Shown: piece after piece, positions 7,570 through 15,300 of the stretch | How the letters are laid out: the number at the start of each line of letters is the position of its first letter | How positions within the stretch are numbered: position 1 is the first letter of the stretch | Position numbers and translations under genes: made by a program | The notes under the pieces: model-generated | What the model saw: the letters and a program-made list of their open reading frames with translations, nothing else | The model's database searches: none | What the model was told of the DNA's origin: nothing | DNA from: Planctomycetota bacterium | GTDB lineage: Bacteria; Planctomycetota; Planctomycetia; Pirellulales; UBA7805 | Direction of reading: 5' to 3' | Length of the DNA stretch: 32,506 bases | Assembly: GCA_021413705.1 (NCBI GenBank) | Contig: JAIOPX010000291.1 | Coordinates: 1 to 32,506, forward strand

Positions 7570-9072
7570 TCATGCTCCATATCGCTCCATATATTGCCGC
7601 ATCCGAAGTTTTCGTGAAGTATTAGCCGAACTCATATAGCGAATACGGCCAAAGATGGGACGCTCTGGAGCCCATGGGCGATCATATCGCCCCAACACCC
7701 AGAAGATGCCACTGTAAGAGTTCGGATCGCGCCCATCGACGGCGTAGCGGTTGTTCAGCTCGATCATGATCCGTAGAGCGACTTGCGGAGTCGATGTCCA
7801 TTCGAGGATTTTCTTACCCCACAGCATTCGCAGATAGTTGTGCATCCGCCCTTCTTGCAGCAGTTGACGCTGGCAGGCGTTCCATACGGGGTCGTGCGTG
7901 GCGGCAGCGGCGAACTCTTCGAGCGTATAGACATGCTCCCGGCGATCCTTGGAGTGCTTCGCAAGCGTGGCGATGGCCCAGTCCGGCAGCGAACTATAGC
8001 GGGCATAGTCTCGGCGATGCGAACACATGTTGAAACCTAACTCTCGCCAGGTGATAAGCTGGTCGAGAAACGACTCCGCCGCGACACCCATGCCCCACCA
8101 CCCTTCGCGACGTCCGTTGGCTTTGCCGGAGAGCCTGGCAGGGTTCCAACGCTCTTGTTGAGCCAGCGCGGCAAAGACTTCGTGAGGCGCAATGTGGCCA
8201 AAGTGCAGGTAATGCGAAAGATTGCTGGTAACGTCGGTGTCAGGGTGATTGCCCTCATCTTCGTAACGGGGGAGTTTATAACCAAGAAAGTCCGCCAGGG
8301 TTTTCACGGCAGCATTGGTCCCGCCATGCATCACTGCCGGCCCGACGCTGTGATCGATTGGCAATGACCTGATGAGCGCCGTCGGGTCCGTAAGTTGGGC
8401 CGCCGTGGCCGGCTTCCAGCGGCGGGTCATGGATCGCGGCAGCGGCCACGCTTCCGGCAGCCGGGCGCGATGAAACGGATCGGCATCCGGCATGGCAACG
8501 AGGTGATCGGGAAGGTCGCGCTGTAAATGCCGCCGGAAATCCACGGCCCGCAAGTATTCCTTCGGATGGGCGGAAAGGGGCATCAGCCCGTTGGCGTCCA
8601 CTGCCTCGAACCGCACGTCGATTTGCCGGGCGGCGATGGCCACCATGCCAGGCAAAAAGAAAGCGGGATAGTCGTCGGTCACAACCACGGCCGCGTGTTG
8701 AGCGAGCGACTTGAGGAGTTCCGCGTCTGCGCCGCGACTCGGCTCGATGTAGGGAAAATAGGTGACGCCGTTTCGGTCCAGTCGCTTGGCGTTGTCCGCC
8801 ATTCCCTCGATCACAAAACGGTGCAACCGATCGCTCGCCCAGCGGTAGTCGCAACGCAGCGGCTCCAGGACCACCAACGGCTTGCGGAGCGTACGGCACC
8901 AGTCCACCGCCCGTTGCAAGGCGAAGTTCCAATGCGTCCGCCGGGCGGCGATCATCCAGTAGAGCACGACGCTGCGGTCGGCCCGTGGCGGTTGATCGTG
9001 AACGCAGCGCACGCGACTGGCAGGTACGTCGGAGTCCGAAAGCTGGACCGGGGTCGTTTGACGTGGTGACAT
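7570..9072 (-). CDS. Class II deoxyribodipyrimidine photolyase
   Basis: About 500 residues. It should repair UV-induced cyclobutane pyrimidine dimers using light and FAD. The N-terminal half is the antenna-binding Rossmann region. The C-terminal half carries the class II signature: HDPVWNACQRQLL, GRMHNYLRMLWGKKILEW, LNNRYAVDGRDPNSYSG and FGRIRYMS. I choose ATG 9072. A TTG at 9090, whose last two bases overlap the upstream stop as TTGA, would add six residues and imply translational coupling; neither start has a strong ribosome site. It is the last gene of the amidoligase run. Its presence may reflect a link to UV protection or only co-transcription. Confidence 0.92.
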   Translation of the reverse strand: MSPRQTTPVQLSDSDVPASRVRCVHDQPPRADRSVVLYWMIAARRTHWNFALQRAVDWCRTLRKPLVVLEPLRCDYRWASDRLHRFVIEGMADNAKRLDRNGVTYFPYIEPSRGADAELLKSLAQHAAVVVTDDYPAFFLPGMVAIAARQIDVRFEAVDANGLMPLSAHPKEYLRAVDFRRHLQRDLPDHLVAMPDADPFHRARLPEAWPLPRSMTRRWKPATAAQLTDPTALIRSLPIDHSVGPAVMHGGTNAAVKTLADFLGYKLPRYEDEGNHPDTDVTSNLSHYLHFGHIAPHEVFAALAQQERWNPARLSGKANGRREGWWGMGVAAESFLDQLITWRELGFNMCSHRRDYARYSSLPDWAIATLAKHSKDRREHVYTLEEFAAAATHDPVWNACQRQLLQEGRMHNYLRMLWGKKILEWTSTPQVALRIMIELNNRYAVDGRDPNSYSGIFWVLGRYDRPWAPERPIFGRIRYMSSANTSRKLRMRQYMERYGA

Positions 9073-9086
9073 AGACGTAGCGTGCC

Positions 9087-9812
9087 TCAACTGCGAGTCT
9101 GAGGCAAGCTTGCCAGCGCTTCGCGAAGCGATTCTGTCAGATCGGCTTTGAGCTTTTCCCAGGAGCCGCCGCTCCGCCTGAACCAGCGCTGATTGACCTC
9201 CAGTTCGAGGCCGGCGTAGCTGTTCGACGCCAACTGACGCCGCAGTGAGGTAGTCAGACCGTCTGAGACGCCCAGATAGGGATAGTTACGCCGCACGACC
9301 AGATCCGGCCGACGCTTGCGGAGTGCTGCTCGCCACGCGGTGGCCCAGCTTCGTTCCAGCTTTCGCGAGGGATCGTAGAGTAAACCAATATCGGCGCGGC
9401 GGACGGAACCTTTCATGACAGGCGTGAAAGTATGCACGCCCAGGTGGAGTGCGGCGCCAGACCGCCCGAGAGCAGTTTTGATTGACTTCTCGACGAGCGC
9501 ACGGTGTGGTTTGTAGTACTCGCGCAACACTGCTTCCCTCTCCTTGGCGTCGAGCGTTTGCGTCAACCAGGAAAAGAGCCTTGGATGCCCTACTGAACGA
9601 TTCAATTCGACGAGCAGTCGCGTTACCGTCGAGGCAATCAGCGGCGCAGAAAGGGCCGCAGCCAAATACTCGGCCAGTTCGAGCGATCCTGGATCACAAC
9701 CACGGTGGCTACGGAGCAGGCGATCCTGCCCACGAAACAATACGCGGTATGCCGCCGGCACCTCGCAGCCCCCATGCTCGCAACTGAGGACCAGTCGCCG
9801 GTCAGCCTTCAT
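9087..9812 (-). CDS. N-formylglutamate amidohydrolase-like protein
   Basis: 241 residues of the N-formylglutamate amidohydrolase fold, a zinc-dependent amide hydrolase. Visible family motifs are CEHGGCEVP (11-19, Glu12 and His13 as likely metal ligands), SHRGCDPGSLELAEYLA (35-51), ELNRSVGHPRLFS (69-81), HLGVHTFTPV (123-132) and YAGLELEVNQ (199-208). The ATG at 9812 overlaps the end of the upstream ligase gene by 11 bases (stop at 9804-9802), with GGGAG nine bases upstream, so translation is probably coupled. Histidine-degradation genes are absent nearby. In this setting it more likely hydrolyses an N-acyl or amide bond in the product made by the two ligases; that is inference. Confidence 0.85.
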   Translation of the reverse strand: MKADRRLVLSCEHGGCEVPAAYRVLFRGQDRLLRSHRGCDPGSLELAEYLAAALSAPLIASTVTRLLVELNRSVGHPRLFSWLTQTLDAKEREAVLREYYKPHRALVEKSIKTALGRSGAALHLGVHTFTPVMKGSVRRADIGLLYDPSRKLERSWATAWRAALRKRRPDLVVRRNYPYLGVSDGLTTSLRRQLASNSYAGLELEVNQRWFRRSGGSWEKLKADLTESLREALASLPQTRS

Positions 9813-11070
9813 CGAACAGGACTCCCGCCGCGAGCGAATCGCAGATCTGGCCATACACGCCGCGTAGTACATCCGGCGAAGCGTTCCGACCGAGTGATCG
9901 TAGGATGCGGCGTGCCAGAGGCCCGCGTTGCAGGATGCACTCCAATGGACTACGCCAGGGCGAATCTGGCGGCAGCGCGAGTGACTCGACAATATGTCGC
10001 CAAAGTTCCTGTGCGGTAAGTCGTGGCACATCTGTAATTCCGAAATGCCTCAGATAGGATACATCGTCGATGACCGCTTCGTCAGCGTCGCGCGACGTGG
10101 CTCGAAGCATGGCTGCCAGCGGTGCGGTGAGTATTTCTTGCTGTTCAGCGACACTGGTCCACCGCTCCTCAACCAGTGCCTCCAGCAGCCCGCGCACTGC
10201 CGCCACAATGGCCAAATCAGCCAAGGGGCATTCCTGCACATCTAACAAGCGGATCTCGATCGCGCCTCGGTCGAAACGGGCGATCGCACCTCGGGCGTTG
10301 AGCCATTCGTGCTGCAATACTCCATCAGGATCATGCGGCGCGATGTCGCGATACATCCGCTGAAAGATGACGCGGCCATATTCCGTCTGCGAGAAGACGG
10401 GTTCTGGAATCACGTCGCCGCTGACCGAAGGGATCCGCGCGGCGTTGGTGCGGTACACTTCCAGGCGATTATCCAAAATGCCTGTCAGATGACCATCCAT
10501 CACGGGCGAACTGGCCGCCAGCGCCGGCGAGAGCGGCAGCACCAGCCGCACGGCGGCGTGCAAGCGGCCAAACTCCGCGTCATCGGCAAATGGCAGATTC
10601 AAATGAACACTTTGCAAATTGGCCCACCCATGCCCGCGACAATCGAACACCCGGTGAAACGCCTCGTAGACCGGCGAATTGTCGTGAGGCCAAAGTTGCA
10701 TTTCGCGGTGCGGGTCCATCCAAGGGTGCATCGCGGTCGGCATCAGCCGTGCGCCTTCCGTGGCCAGCAGCGCGTTAGCCCGCTCGACATTCTCCTGAAA
10801 CTGCCGCGGCAAAATCTCGATGTCAGTTGCCGGGTCAGTCGTCTTCAGTTCGACGACATGCAGGGCCAATTCGTTCGACCAGGAAATATCGCCTAATTCC
10901 ACGTCACCCGGATGTTCACCCGCCGGCGCGCCGGCCGCCGCGGCCAGCAGCCGATCGCTGATCGGCCGCACGTCGAGCGACTCGGCATCGACGATCATGT
11001 ACTCCAGCTCGACACCGCTGGCCGAGAAGAGCCGCAGACGAGGCACATCGGTCAGAGCTGAATCGGTCAT
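9802..11070 (-). CDS. GCS2-type carboxylate-amine ligase (glutamate-cysteine ligase family 2)
   Basis: 422 residues of the YbdK/GCS2 family, glutamine-synthetase-fold enzymes that use ATP to join a carboxylate, usually the side chain of glutamate, to an amine. Residues 19-25 (GVELEYM) give the metal-binding glutamates, NLQSVHLNLPF resembles the family's central motif, and AIEIRLLDVQECP lies in the C-terminal half. ATG 11070 shares ATGA with the stop of the ATP-grasp gene, a sign of coupled translation. Upstream in-frame starts lie inside that gene and are rejected. With no glutathione synthetase recognisable nearby, I infer an unusual acceptor amine, not a simple glutathione pathway. Confidence 0.88.
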   Translation of the reverse strand: MTDSALTDVPRLRLFSASGVELEYMIVDAESLDVRPISDRLLAAAAGAPAGEHPGDVELGDISWSNELALHVVELKTTDPATDIEILPRQFQENVERANALLATEGARLMPTAMHPWMDPHREMQLWPHDNSPVYEAFHRVFDCRGHGWANLQSVHLNLPFADDAEFGRLHAAVRLVLPLSPALAASSPVMDGHLTGILDNRLEVYRTNAARIPSVSGDVIPEPVFSQTEYGRVIFQRMYRDIAPHDPDGVLQHEWLNARGAIARFDRGAIEIRLLDVQECPLADLAIVAAVRGLLEALVEERWTSVAEQQEILTAPLAAMLRATSRDADEAVIDDVSYLRHFGITDVPRLTAQELWRHIVESLALPPDSPWRSPLECILQRGPLARRILRSLGRNASPDVLRGVYGQICDSLAAGVLFDEG

Positions 11071-12536
11071 AGAGCACCGTTCCCCGCTTTGACGTATTGG
11101 ACGCGGCGCAGGAACACCTCCATGATGCGGCGATACAATTCCTCTTTGAGAACAGCGTCCTCGCAACCGGCTTCGATGTTGGGATTGTCGTTGACCTCAA
11201 TCACATAGAACTTGCCCCCGGATTGTTTCACATCCACGCCATACAATCCCTTGCCAATCAGGTTGGCCGCTTTCAGTGCCAACCGAACCGCCCGTGTCGG
11301 AGCCATTTCAACCGGCAGCGTTTCCAGTTTGCCATAGTGCCCATTGCCGTTATCGTCCCGTTTGACAATCTGCCAGTGTTGGCTGGCCATGAAGTATTTG
11401 CAGGCATACAGCGGCCGGCCATCGAGGATGCCAATCCGCCAGTCAAACTGCGTCGGCAGAAACTCTTGTGCGACCACAAGATCCGAATCGGCCAGCAGCT
11501 TGGCGAGTAGCTCATCCAGCTCGGCTTGATTGTCCGCCTTGACTACACCCAGCGAGAACGCGCTGTCGGGCTTTTTCAGTACGCAAGGGAAACCCAGCTC
11601 GCGGGCGACTTCGTTTTCATTCCCCTGATGGACGACGATGGTGCGCGGCGTGGGAACATTGTGTCGGCTCATGGCTTCGGCCAAGTAGACCTTGTTGGCA
11701 CAGCGGGCGATCGAATCCGGATCGTCCATCACCACCAGCCCCTCGCTCACGGCCCGCCGCGAGAAACGATAGGTGTAGTGATTGACCGCAGTGGTCTCGC
11801 GGATGAAAAGGGCATCGAACTGGGACAGCCGGGCAAAATCATCGCGCTCAATCCGCTCCACATTGAATCCCAGTGATGCGCCCGCCTTGGCGAACCGCTG
11901 CAACGCCTTCTCATCCGACGGCGGGTTCTCCTCATCCGCGTTGGCCAGGATGGCCAGATCATAACGTCCCCGACTGCGGCGGCGGACGCTACTGCGACGG
12001 CCGGCAAAATACTCGCTGGCCACGCGAACCACAAACGGCGCGTGCGATGGCGGAACCTGGCTGGCCGAAAGAGCCGTGATGCTCCGAAGTTGCCATTTCT
12101 TGTCTCGCACAAATTGTGCTCTCAGCAACGGCGCTTGGAACATGTTGAACAACTGCAGGCTCAGCGGCTTGTAACGCTTGGCCAGATTTTGGCCAAAGTA
12201 GATGCTCAGGGTGAACTTCGACGACTGAATCGGAGCGAGGCTCCGCTGGATCACCTCTTCCAGGTCTTCCGACACCAGCCGCGCCATGGCTGGGTTCTTG
12301 AGATCCTGGATCGTCGTCACGCTCGGCAGCGGACGGTGCCCGCGGGCTTCGGCCAATAGTGAAACGTAATAGCCCGTCGTTTGATAACGATAGGAGCGGC
12401 AGAAGTTGTAGAGCTTGACCCCACGCATGTCGCTAAACTCAGGACGGGTCAAATAGGCCCAGGCGTCCACGACTTCCACGTTCGGAATCTGGAACGGCCA
12501 ATCCTTGCTACTATTGGCGACAATCAGGGTAGACAC
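11067..12536 (-). CDS. RimK-like ATP-grasp ligase with RLAN N-terminal domain
   Basis: 489 residues. The N-terminal 1-160 (for example MRGVKLYNFCRSYRYQTTGY at 37-56) looks like the RLAN domain that precedes some RimK-type ligases. Residues 190-490 are the RimK pre-ATP-grasp and ATP-grasp region, with GFPCVLKKPDSAFSLGV (315-331), VAQEFLPTQFDWRIGI (355-370) and the magnesium-binding IEVNDNPNIE (446-455). Such enzymes form an amide bond through an acyl phosphate. It starts with GTG at 12536, directly after the TAA of the upstream gene, with GAGGA five bases before. Gene order suggests it acts with the GCS2 ligase on one product. The substrate cannot be read from sequence. Confidence 0.9.
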   Translation of the reverse strand: MSTLIVANSSKDWPFQIPNVEVVDAWAYLTRPEFSDMRGVKLYNFCRSYRYQTTGYYVSLLAEARGHRPLPSVTTIQDLKNPAMARLVSEDLEEVIQRSLAPIQSSKFTLSIYFGQNLAKRYKPLSLQLFNMFQAPLLRAQFVRDKKWQLRSITALSASQVPPSHAPFVVRVASEYFAGRRSSVRRRSRGRYDLAILANADEENPPSDEKALQRFAKAGASLGFNVERIERDDFARLSQFDALFIRETTAVNHYTYRFSRRAVSEGLVVMDDPDSIARCANKVYLAEAMSRHNVPTPRTIVVHQGNENEVARELGFPCVLKKPDSAFSLGVVKADNQAELDELLAKLLADSDLVVAQEFLPTQFDWRIGILDGRPLYACKYFMASQHWQIVKRDDNGNGHYGKLETLPVEMAPTRAVRLALKAANLIGKGLYGVDVKQSGGKFYVIEVNDNPNIEAGCEDAVLKEELYRRIMEVFLRRVQYVKAGNGAL

Positions 12537-13256
12537 TTAAATCCTCTTTCGAACCGCGCGGGGTTCGATCACCAGCATGTTGGCGTCATAGGTGACAATC
12601 CCCAGCAGAATGGCGCGGATCACTCGATCCGCGCCAAGCTGATAATGGTGCTCCGGCCCCAAAGGATTCGTCAACAGTGGGTCAGCCACCAACACACTTT
12701 TGCTGGCAGCGTGATAGTCATAGAGCACGACAAAATGCCCCATCGATTCCCCACGGACGTCGTCGGGCTCGCCGGTGGGAGGATATTCTCGCGAGCAGCC
12801 ATAGAGATAGGTGGCGCTCAGCCCGGTAAGGATCGGAACCGAACGCTTCAAATACCGCCTCAACAGCGCCGCGCTGAAATCCCTCATTCGAATCGTCCCG
12901 CCACGGCTGAGGAACTCCAGATATCCTTCCGTAGACATCTTCATCCGTGGCGATGGCTTGGCCAGGGCCTGCTTTTCGAGCCGCTCGGCCAGTCGGGGAC
13001 CATGGGGAACAAACCAGGTCGGATCGAACACCTGCAAGTCGGCCGTGTAGATGGTGGCGGAGAAGCCGCGCCGTAAGGCGTCGCAGCCCAGTTGCACCGC
13101 CATCGTGCCGCCCCCCTTCAATTGGGGAATGCTGGCGATCAGCTCCTCGAGCGGCAGGTCATGGCCATAATGGCGATAGACTGCGTGCAGGCAGGTGGGA
13201 CCGCACGTTACATCGTCCGGCTGGGGCAGGATGTTGAGCTTAAGTAGGCCATCCAT
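12537..13256 (-). CDS. C39-like papain-fold peptidase
   Basis: 239 residues resembling the C39 cysteine peptidase domain. The expected catalytic set is present: Gln12, Cys18 in TCGPTC, His174 in GHFVVLYDY and Asp192 in VADPL. There is no signal peptide, no transporter domain and no ATPase, unlike bacteriocin-processing C39 transporters, so it is a stand-alone soluble protein. It lies between a transporter gene (seven bases upstream) and the ATP-grasp gene (adjacent). It may cleave, transfer or mature the peptide-like product of the ligases. I chose ATG 13256; a TTG at 13301 would add 15 residues overlapping the transporter gene. Neither start has a clear ribosome site. Confidence 0.82.
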   Translation of the reverse strand: MDGLLKLNILPQPDDVTCGPTCLHAVYRHYGHDLPLEELIASIPQLKGGGTMAVQLGCDALRRGFSATIYTADLQVFDPTWFVPHGPRLAERLEKQALAKPSPRMKMSTEGYLEFLSRGGTIRMRDFSAALLRRYLKRSVPILTGLSATYLYGCSREYPPTGEPDDVRGESMGHFVVLYDYHAASKSVLVADPLLTNPLGPEHHYQLGADRVIRAILLGIVTYDANMLVIEPRAVRKRI

Positions 13257-13263
13257 TGTGCCG

Positions 13264-14700
13264 CTATTGTGATGCCTTGCTCCCTGGTGTGCAATCGCCA
13301 AGGCCGGGCGGCAGGCCGTCCAAAGTGGCCATCATCGGCTCCTCGATGGATCCAAACGAGGGGCGAATGGCCACGGTTTCTGTGGAGGCCAGAACAGGCT
13401 CCGGCCCGGTATCCCTGATGCGCGTAAGCAATAGAAGAGGGAGCAGCCGCAGTGCGGAGGAAAGCCAAAAGACGACCAAAAATCCCTGGCGGTGGGATCC
13501 CAACAGCATCAGTACGCCAGCACCTAGCACCGTGCCCACCACCATCGCGGCGGAGTTACCCAGGTTGTAGACCGTCAGCAGACTGGTCCGCTCTTCGGCC
13601 GGTATGGCCTCGAAGAACATCAGCAACATGGCCAGCTCGTATCCTGCCCAGGCTGCTCCGGCCACGAACTGCAAGCCAGCGAGAAAGAGGAATTGATCTG
13701 AGACGAGCCACATGGAGGCCATCGGCACGACCCCCAGTCCGCAATAGACCAACAGCCGATGCGGGCCGACCCTTTCCGCCAGGCGGCCCATCAGCGGCAG
13801 GGCGGCAAACTTACCTGCGAAAGTCGAGGCGGTCAGGACCGCGAACTGAACATAGGAAAACTTCAGCTCACTGAGCATGTAGGGAACAAAATAGGGCCCT
13901 GCCAATTGCACGGCAACCTGCATCGACAACAGATAGGCCAGCAGTCGGCCACTCTGTGCGCCCGTCAGCCGGGCAGCCACTTCGCGCCAATTCAAGCGCC
14001 GATCGAACAGATTCCCGGCGTGGGGATCGCGATGTTGCGACAAAAACCACGCCGAGGCAAATCGAAACGCCGCCGCCACGCCGAAAAGCGCAACGAACGT
14101 GGGGAGCGCCCATCCGGCAGCCTTGCCGCCTTGAAGCGCAAACCCACCCGCCATGAACCCCAACAACACTGCGGCATGGGAAAGCTTGCTGCGACGGCCG
14201 AAATAGCGCGCCCGCAACCGTGGCGGAACGATGGTTTCAATCCAGGTGTTCCAGACCGGGCCCGTCGCCAGGCCGGCGGCCCAGTAGATGGTGGCCGCGC
14301 CGTAGATCACCCACAGCGCGGTCGATGTGCCCAAGAGCGCCAGCGGCAACAGCAGCAGGCTCAAACCTTGGCAGATGGCGCAGCCGACGACCCAACTGCG
14401 ATGCGATCCGCAACGCGCCACCAGGCGCGGACCGGCAAGCTGCAGTACCGCGCCAAAGAGCATCGGTACGGTAGCTACCATGCCGGAGCGGATATCGCCC
14501 AATCCGGCGGCCAGGGCGAACGCCGGCAAATAGGCTTCGCCGATCCCCACCATGACGCTATAGCTGGTGGCATCGGCCACGGAGTAGCGCAGATCGCCGC
14601 GCACGCTGGTGCGCGGAGCCGATTGAGGAACTTCGACAACCGGCGGTGACCGTAGCAATCGTGCCGACGGTCTGGGCAATCTCTCGGAAGCAATACTCAC
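13264..14700 (-). CDS. MFS transporter
   Basis: 478 residues with about 11-12 hydrophobic helices and the usual two-halved layout. The long loop near residue 225 (HRDPHAGNLFDRRLNWREV) probably separates the two bundles. The first helix begins only after about 40 polar residues, so the GTG start at 14700 may be too far upstream, but I see no better start with a ribosome site. The C-terminal 50 residues are hydrophilic. It is the first gene of the tight minus-strand run, seven bases before the C39-like gene. I infer that it exports or imports the product or substrate of that cluster. The family alone does not tell the cargo. Confidence 0.85.
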   Translation of the reverse strand: MSIASERLPRPSARLLRSPPVVEVPQSAPRTSVRGDLRYSVADATSYSVMVGIGEAYLPAFALAAGLGDIRSGMVATVPMLFGAVLQLAGPRLVARCGSHRSWVVGCAICQGLSLLLLPLALLGTSTALWVIYGAATIYWAAGLATGPVWNTWIETIVPPRLRARYFGRRSKLSHAAVLLGFMAGGFALQGGKAAGWALPTFVALFGVAAAFRFASAWFLSQHRDPHAGNLFDRRLNWREVAARLTGAQSGRLLAYLLSMQVAVQLAGPYFVPYMLSELKFSYVQFAVLTASTFAGKFAALPLMGRLAERVGPHRLLVYCGLGVVPMASMWLVSDQFLFLAGLQFVAGAAWAGYELAMLLMFFEAIPAEERTSLLTVYNLGNSAAMVVGTVLGAGVLMLLGSHRQGFLVVFWLSSALRLLPLLLLTRIRDTGPEPVLASTETVAIRPSFGSIEEPMMATLDGLPPGLGDCTPGSKASQ

Positions 14701-15047
14701 GGAGCGTTTCGCTTAAGCGCGCCTTGTCTTCTGCTCCCGTCGCCCAAAGGTGGGGCTGAGCCCGCTGGCGACGCTGAAGTAATGACAGCGCTAGCAACGG
14801 TTCGTGACGACGGGTGGTGGGGTCACAGGTTGAATTCTACTCACCAGAGTGACACAGGGCGAGGTCAATTGGTTCGGCGAGGCAGTAGGTCCGCCTTGTC
14901 GAGGCGGACCTTTGGTTGACGCGCCAGGAGGCAGAAAGACGCCAATCTGTGTTCTGGCGGCAACACCTCGAATGGCGGGTCAACCAACAGGCCCATTCCG
15001 GCAGAATAGACCTACTCAATCGTCACTAAGCAGCGGCAATTCGACTG
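14701..15047. other. 347-base intergenic stretch with one palindromic repeat
   Basis: I see no gene here. It contains the perfect palindrome listed at 14887-14911, and it must contain whatever promoter serves the minus-strand run starting with the MFS gene at 14700. I could not pick out a convincing -35/-10 pair. Confidence 0.5.
14887..14911. repeat. Palindromic repeat, copy A
   Basis: AGGTCCGCCT-TGTCG-AGGCGGACCT is a perfect 10-bp stem. A second copy lies at 18977-19001, and similarity continues into the flanks: both are preceded by AGT, and both have CGCCAATCTG about 40 bases further on. Confidence 0.75.
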
Positions 15048-15206
15048 TTATTTGCCCGGCGACGTAGCAGGCGGGTTAGCTTGATCCTGGGGTGGCAGCC
15101 CCCCATAGCCTGGCCTGCCCCAATCGCCGAACATTTGAAACATCACTAGAGTGGCAACGCACACCAACGCGACGATCGAGAAAAACACAACATGCTTGCG
15201 CTGCAT
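15048..15206 (-). CDS. Small single-pass membrane protein, 52 residues
   Basis: A short frame from ATG 15206 to TAA at 15050-15048. The N-terminus is basic (MQRKH), then one hydrophobic helix (about residues 6-26, VVFFSIVALVCVATLVMFQMF), then a Gly/Pro/Gln-rich tail ending ATSPGK. The ribosome site is weak (GCGAG six bases upstream). The membrane-protein layout and clean ends make it likely to be real. It lies 94 bases downstream of the aldose epimerase gene on the same strand. I do not recognise a family. Topology suggests a short cytoplasmic N-terminus and a periplasmic tail. Confidence 0.55.
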   Translation of the reverse strand: MQRKHVVFFSIVALVCVATLVMFQMFGDWGRPGYGGLPPQDQANPPATSPGK

Positions 15207-15300
15207 AGATGACTCGCTGGAGTGCGGATGAAAACTTTGAACAGGCTTACGCAGGAGGTAATCATAGCATTTCTTGAGGCTTCAGGCCAATCGAGGAATT

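Noticed and set aside
9813-10031. N-terminal extension of the FGase-like protein
   Set aside because: The extra 73 residues overlap the GCS2 gene in another frame and show no domain. ATG 9812 has a ribosome site and begins at the family's usual N-terminus.
9802-11070. Glutathione biosynthesis
   Set aside because: GCS2 and RimK-like enzymes could suggest it, but no gshB-type gene is seen, and the RLAN domain, C39-like protein and FGase-like protein point to a different product.
12381-13076. 231-residue plus-strand frame
   Set aside because: Antisense to the C39-like gene and the ATP-grasp gene start, both of which show clear family motifs.
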